From the NCBI GenBank assembly GCA_031273405.1, contig JAISRW010000057.1, positions 1 through 7,281 on the forward strand: a DNA stretch of 7,281 nt, in the 5' to 3' direction. The notes beneath the pieces are model-generated. The model did no database searches, was not told the DNA's origin, and saw nothing but the letters and a program-made list of their open reading frames with translations. Shown in pieces: positions 5,811-7,281 of this stretch; the stretch's first letter is position 1; every line of letters begins with the position of its first letter. Both the position numbers and the translations under genes were made by a program. This DNA comes from Treponema sp. (GTDB lineage: Bacteria; Spirochaetota; Spirochaetia; Treponematales; Breznakiellaceae).

Positions 5811-6550
5811 AAGAACGGATAAATTTGCTCAAGGTTCCCCTGGATATAGTCCGCCCGGACAATCTCGAGGATGCGGTCTACGAGATCTTATCAGACGGCA
5901 ATTCAGAAAAAGGCAAAAACATTGTCCTTCTCTCCCTTTGGGATCTGCTCCGGGCCCGGCGGAACAACGAATACCGGGGCTATGTCCTCAACGCCTCCCT
6001 AGTAATCCCCATTTCCAAAAGCCTCGTCTCAGGCTCCCGGTTCCTCACCAGAAAAACCCCGTGCAGGTATATGCCTTTTAATTTTGCCGTCACTCTGCTG
6101 ACTATCCTGGAAAAAAAAGAGCTGACGGTTTATCTCCTGGGGGGCCGGAGCCGCATCCTTCAGAAGACCGAAAACAACATACGCCAGACCTTCCCCGGAT
6201 TGCGTATTGTCGGCCGCCATGTAAGCCCCTTCCGCAGGCAGGAAGAGGCGGGCATCATCGAGGCCATACGTAAGGCCGCCCCCCATCTCCTGCTGGTCGG
6301 CAAGGGGGCGAGGGGCGGCGAAGTCTGGATAGGCAGGAACAACGCCCGTCTTGGCCAGGGCCTCAAGTTCTGGTGCAGCGATCTTTTTGATGTCTTTGCC
6401 AAAAAGAAGCGGCGCCCTTCCGAGGCGGTCTTTGAACGGGGGCTGGAGGGAATAGTCTACTGTTTCCGAAACCCCGCTAAGTTTTTCAGGCTTTTTCCCT
6501 ACCTCCACTATAAATTGCTCCTCCTGGTATACAAACTGCGCCGCTCCTAA
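5774..6550 (+). CDS. Divergent WecG/TagA/CpsF-family protein, probably lacking the usual active site
   Basis: The 258-residue product has the fold signature of WecG/TagA/CpsF glycosyltransferases, which normally add N-acetylmannosamine(uronic acid) or similar sugars to lipid-linked carriers at the inner membrane. Recognisable parts are LTVYLLGGRSRILQKTENNIRQTFPGLRIVG (about 117-147), IIEAIRKAAPHLLLVGKGA (161-179), a C-terminal FERGLEGIVYCFRNPAKFFRLF (220-241) and a basic, hydrophobic tail (KLLLLVYKLRRS) that may bind membrane. Key family motifs are changed: the catalytic Asp-Gly (usually after 'lvlP') is IS at 80-81, and the G-x-P-x-Q-E-x-W motif reads GKGARGGEVW, losing Pro and Gln. It may have another substrate, or be a non-catalytic partner. 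It overlaps rsmE by 37 bases and is likely co-expressed. No other polysaccharide genes are nearby. Family assignment is fairly sure; function is not. Confidence 0.8.
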   Translation: MGAESASAEKPLKERINLLKVPLDIVRPDNLEDAVYEILSDGNSEKGKNIVLLSLWDLLRARRNNEYRGYVLNASLVIPISKSLVSGSRFLTRKTPCRYMPFNFAVTLLTILEKKELTVYLLGGRSRILQKTENNIRQTFPGLRIVGRHVSPFRRQEEAGIIEAIRKAAPHLLLVGKGARGGEVWIGRNNARLGQGLKFWCSDLFDVFAKKKRRPSEAVFERGLEGIVYCFRNPAKFFRLFPYLHYKLLLLVYKLRRS

Positions 6551-6639
6551 AGACTAATCTGACCCGGGGATAAGAGCGGGGGCTGCGGCGGGGAGAGCGT
6601 TTCGCATCCCCTTCGCCCTTCACGCTTCTACCTGTTTCC
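6551..6639. other. Convergent intergenic gap with an imperfect hairpin
   Basis: This gap separates the stop of the WecG-like gene from that of flgJ. An imperfect hairpin spans 6587-6617: GGCG/CGCC at the base, a three-base bulge, GGGA/TCCC, and GCG(TTT)CGC at the tip. There is no T-run on either side. It may end transcription from one or both sides, but the evidence is weak. I see no small gene here. Confidence 0.3.
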
Positions 6640-7092
6640 TCATACTAAGTTTAAGCGGTTTACCGGGATTTTGTTTCGCTGGCCGCTAAGTTCCAGGTAG
6701 GCCATTTCGGCGAAACCGAAATTCGCGTTTTTGGTGAATTCTTTGGCATATTCATCGTAAAGCATGTCTTCGTACATTTTACCCGCGAAGCCGGTATCCG
6801 TGAGTTCCGACTTTTGCACCGTGTTCCTCATGCCGGATATGAGGTTTTTAATCAAAAAAGTTTCCAGGGCCAGGCACTGCTCGTAAAGCTTGCCCTTTTT
6901 GTCGATTACGGGCTTCTTTTCATCCCGGGCGGCCTGGACGGCCTCGGGAGACCTGCTCTTTTCCAGGAGATCCGCGAAAAGGCCGCCCCCCCCGGCGGGA
7001 ACAGCGGGAGAGGAGGGGGAGGCTGAGGAAAAAGGCACGTAGCCTCCGGTCCGCGGGGAGCCGCCGACGGCGGCGCTGATATCGTTTGCCAT
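6640..7092 (-). CDS. flgJ: Flagellar rod-assembly scaffold protein FlgJ (single-domain)
   Basis: Scaffold that helps assemble the flagellar rod in the periplasm; in spirochaetes this serves the periplasmic (internal) flagella. The 150-residue product has a low-complexity Ser/Pro/Gly N-terminus (about 10-38, with GGGG at 34-37) and the rod-binding domain at about 69-137. Family features are LETFLIKNLISGMRNTV (76-92), MYEDMLYDEYAKEF (106-119) and FGFAEMAYLEL (125-135). The muramidase domain found C-terminally in enterobacterial FlgJ is absent, as in many bacteria with single-domain FlgJ. The ATG at 7092 has AGGA (7103 to 7100) seven bases upstream. flgG ends 69 bases upstream on the same strand, so they form one operon. 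Eight G in the coding strand (6986-6993 on plus) encode part of GGGG, a possible slippage site. Confidence 0.9.
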   Translation of the reverse strand: MANDISAAVGGSPRTGGYVPFSSASPSSPAVPAGGGGLFADLLEKSRSPEAVQAARDEKKPVIDKKGKLYEQCLALETFLIKNLISGMRNTVQKSELTDTGFAGKMYEDMLYDEYAKEFTKNANFGFAEMAYLELSGQRNKIPVNRLNLV

Positions 7093-7115
7093 GGTTACAT
7101 CCTAAAGGGCGGGCG

Positions 7116-7144
7116 TTTCCCAAAACTCGGTTGGTTTTGGGAAA
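7116..7144 (-). promoter_or_regulatory. Perfect 11-bp hairpin between flgG and flgJ
   Basis: TTTCCCAAAAC (7116-7126) and GTTTTGGGAAA (7134-7144) are perfect reverse complements with a 7-base loop. In the minus-strand mRNA this forms a hairpin 17 bases after the flgG stop and just before the flgJ ribosome binding site. No U-run follows on the minus strand, so it is not a standard terminator. A role in mRNA processing, 3'-end protection of flgG or lowering flgJ expression is possible. Confidence 0.55.
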
Positions 7145-7161
7145 GCCTCGGGGTTTAAGGC

Positions 7162-7281
7162 CTACCTCTTGAGGGTGGTGGCCGTTCCCAGCATATTGTC
7201 GCTGGTCTGAATGGTCCGGGAATTGAACTCGTAGGCCCTCTGGGCGACAATGAGGTTGACCATTTCCTGGACTACCGAAAC
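7162..7281 (-). CDS. flgG: Flagellar distal rod protein FlgG, C-terminal 39 residues (partial)
   Basis: FlgG builds the distal rod of the flagellar basal body. The window holds only the last 39 codons and the TAG stop (7164 to 7162); the gene continues past 7281. The reading is in frame to the window edge and begins [19 protein letters not shown]. It then shows [20 protein letters not shown], the classic C-terminal signature of FlgG-type rod and hook proteins (E-M-V-x-L-I-x-x-Q-R-A-Y-E and Q-T-x-D-x-M-L). The C-terminal helix pairs with the N-terminal one in the assembled rod. The FlgG assignment over FlgF or FlhO rests on the TATTLKR ending and on flgJ following it, and is not fully certain from the fragment. 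Confidence 0.85.
   Translation of the reverse strand, partial: VSVVQEMVNLIVAQRAYEFNSRTIQTSDNMLGTATTLKR

Noticed and set aside
6587..6617. Strong bidirectional terminator between the WecG-like gene and flgJ
   Set aside because: The stem has a bulge and an internal loop, and neither strand has a T-run, so it is kept only as a weak note.

Overview
The window looks like chromosomal DNA of a spirochaete, most likely a Treponema relative. This is inferred from the flgG-flgJ pair with a FlgJ that lacks the muramidase domain, the gene families present and the G+C-rich base use. No 16S rRNA gene or other decisive marker is present, so genus level is a judgement. Codon and base use look uniform across the genes, and there is no integrase, transposase, phage gene, tRNA, rRNA or CRISPR array. 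Most of the window is ordinary core genome.

Layout: (1) 11-2887, minus strand, a 958-residue PqqL-like M16 zinc protease lipoprotein. (2) 2888-3073, a divergent intergenic region with a good sigma70-type promoter for the plus strand, flanked by an inverted repeat. (3) 3074-3298, plus, a 74-residue protein of unknown family with a strong ribosome binding site and a terminator-like hairpin at its end. (4) 3383-4891, plus, a membrane-anchored S41/PDZ C-terminal processing protease. (5) 4891-4978, an 88-base element that folds into a closing stem plus three triloop hairpins (a four-way, cloverleaf-like shape) and fills most of the gap before the next gene. (6) 4995-5810, plus, rsmE. (7) 5774-6550, plus, overlapping rsmE by 37 bases, a divergent WecG/TagA-type protein that lacks the family's usual catalytic motifs. 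(8) 6551-6639, a short convergent gap. (9) 6640-7092, minus, the rod-scaffold protein FlgJ, preceded by (10) the last 39 codons of flgG (7162-7281), with a perfect 11-bp hairpin between them.

How the genes work together: the plus-strand genes form one probable expression block. The small gene may be a monocistron, ctp may carry its own weak promoter, and rsmE and the WecG-like gene are translationally coupled. Two cell-envelope proteases (M16 and S41) face away from each other across the 2888-3073 promoter region. The flgG-flgJ pair is the tail of a flagellar rod operon running toward the plus-strand block. The most unusual feature is the 88-base structured element. Next come the motif-poor WecG/TagA-like protein and the inverted repeat around the promoter of the small orphan gene.
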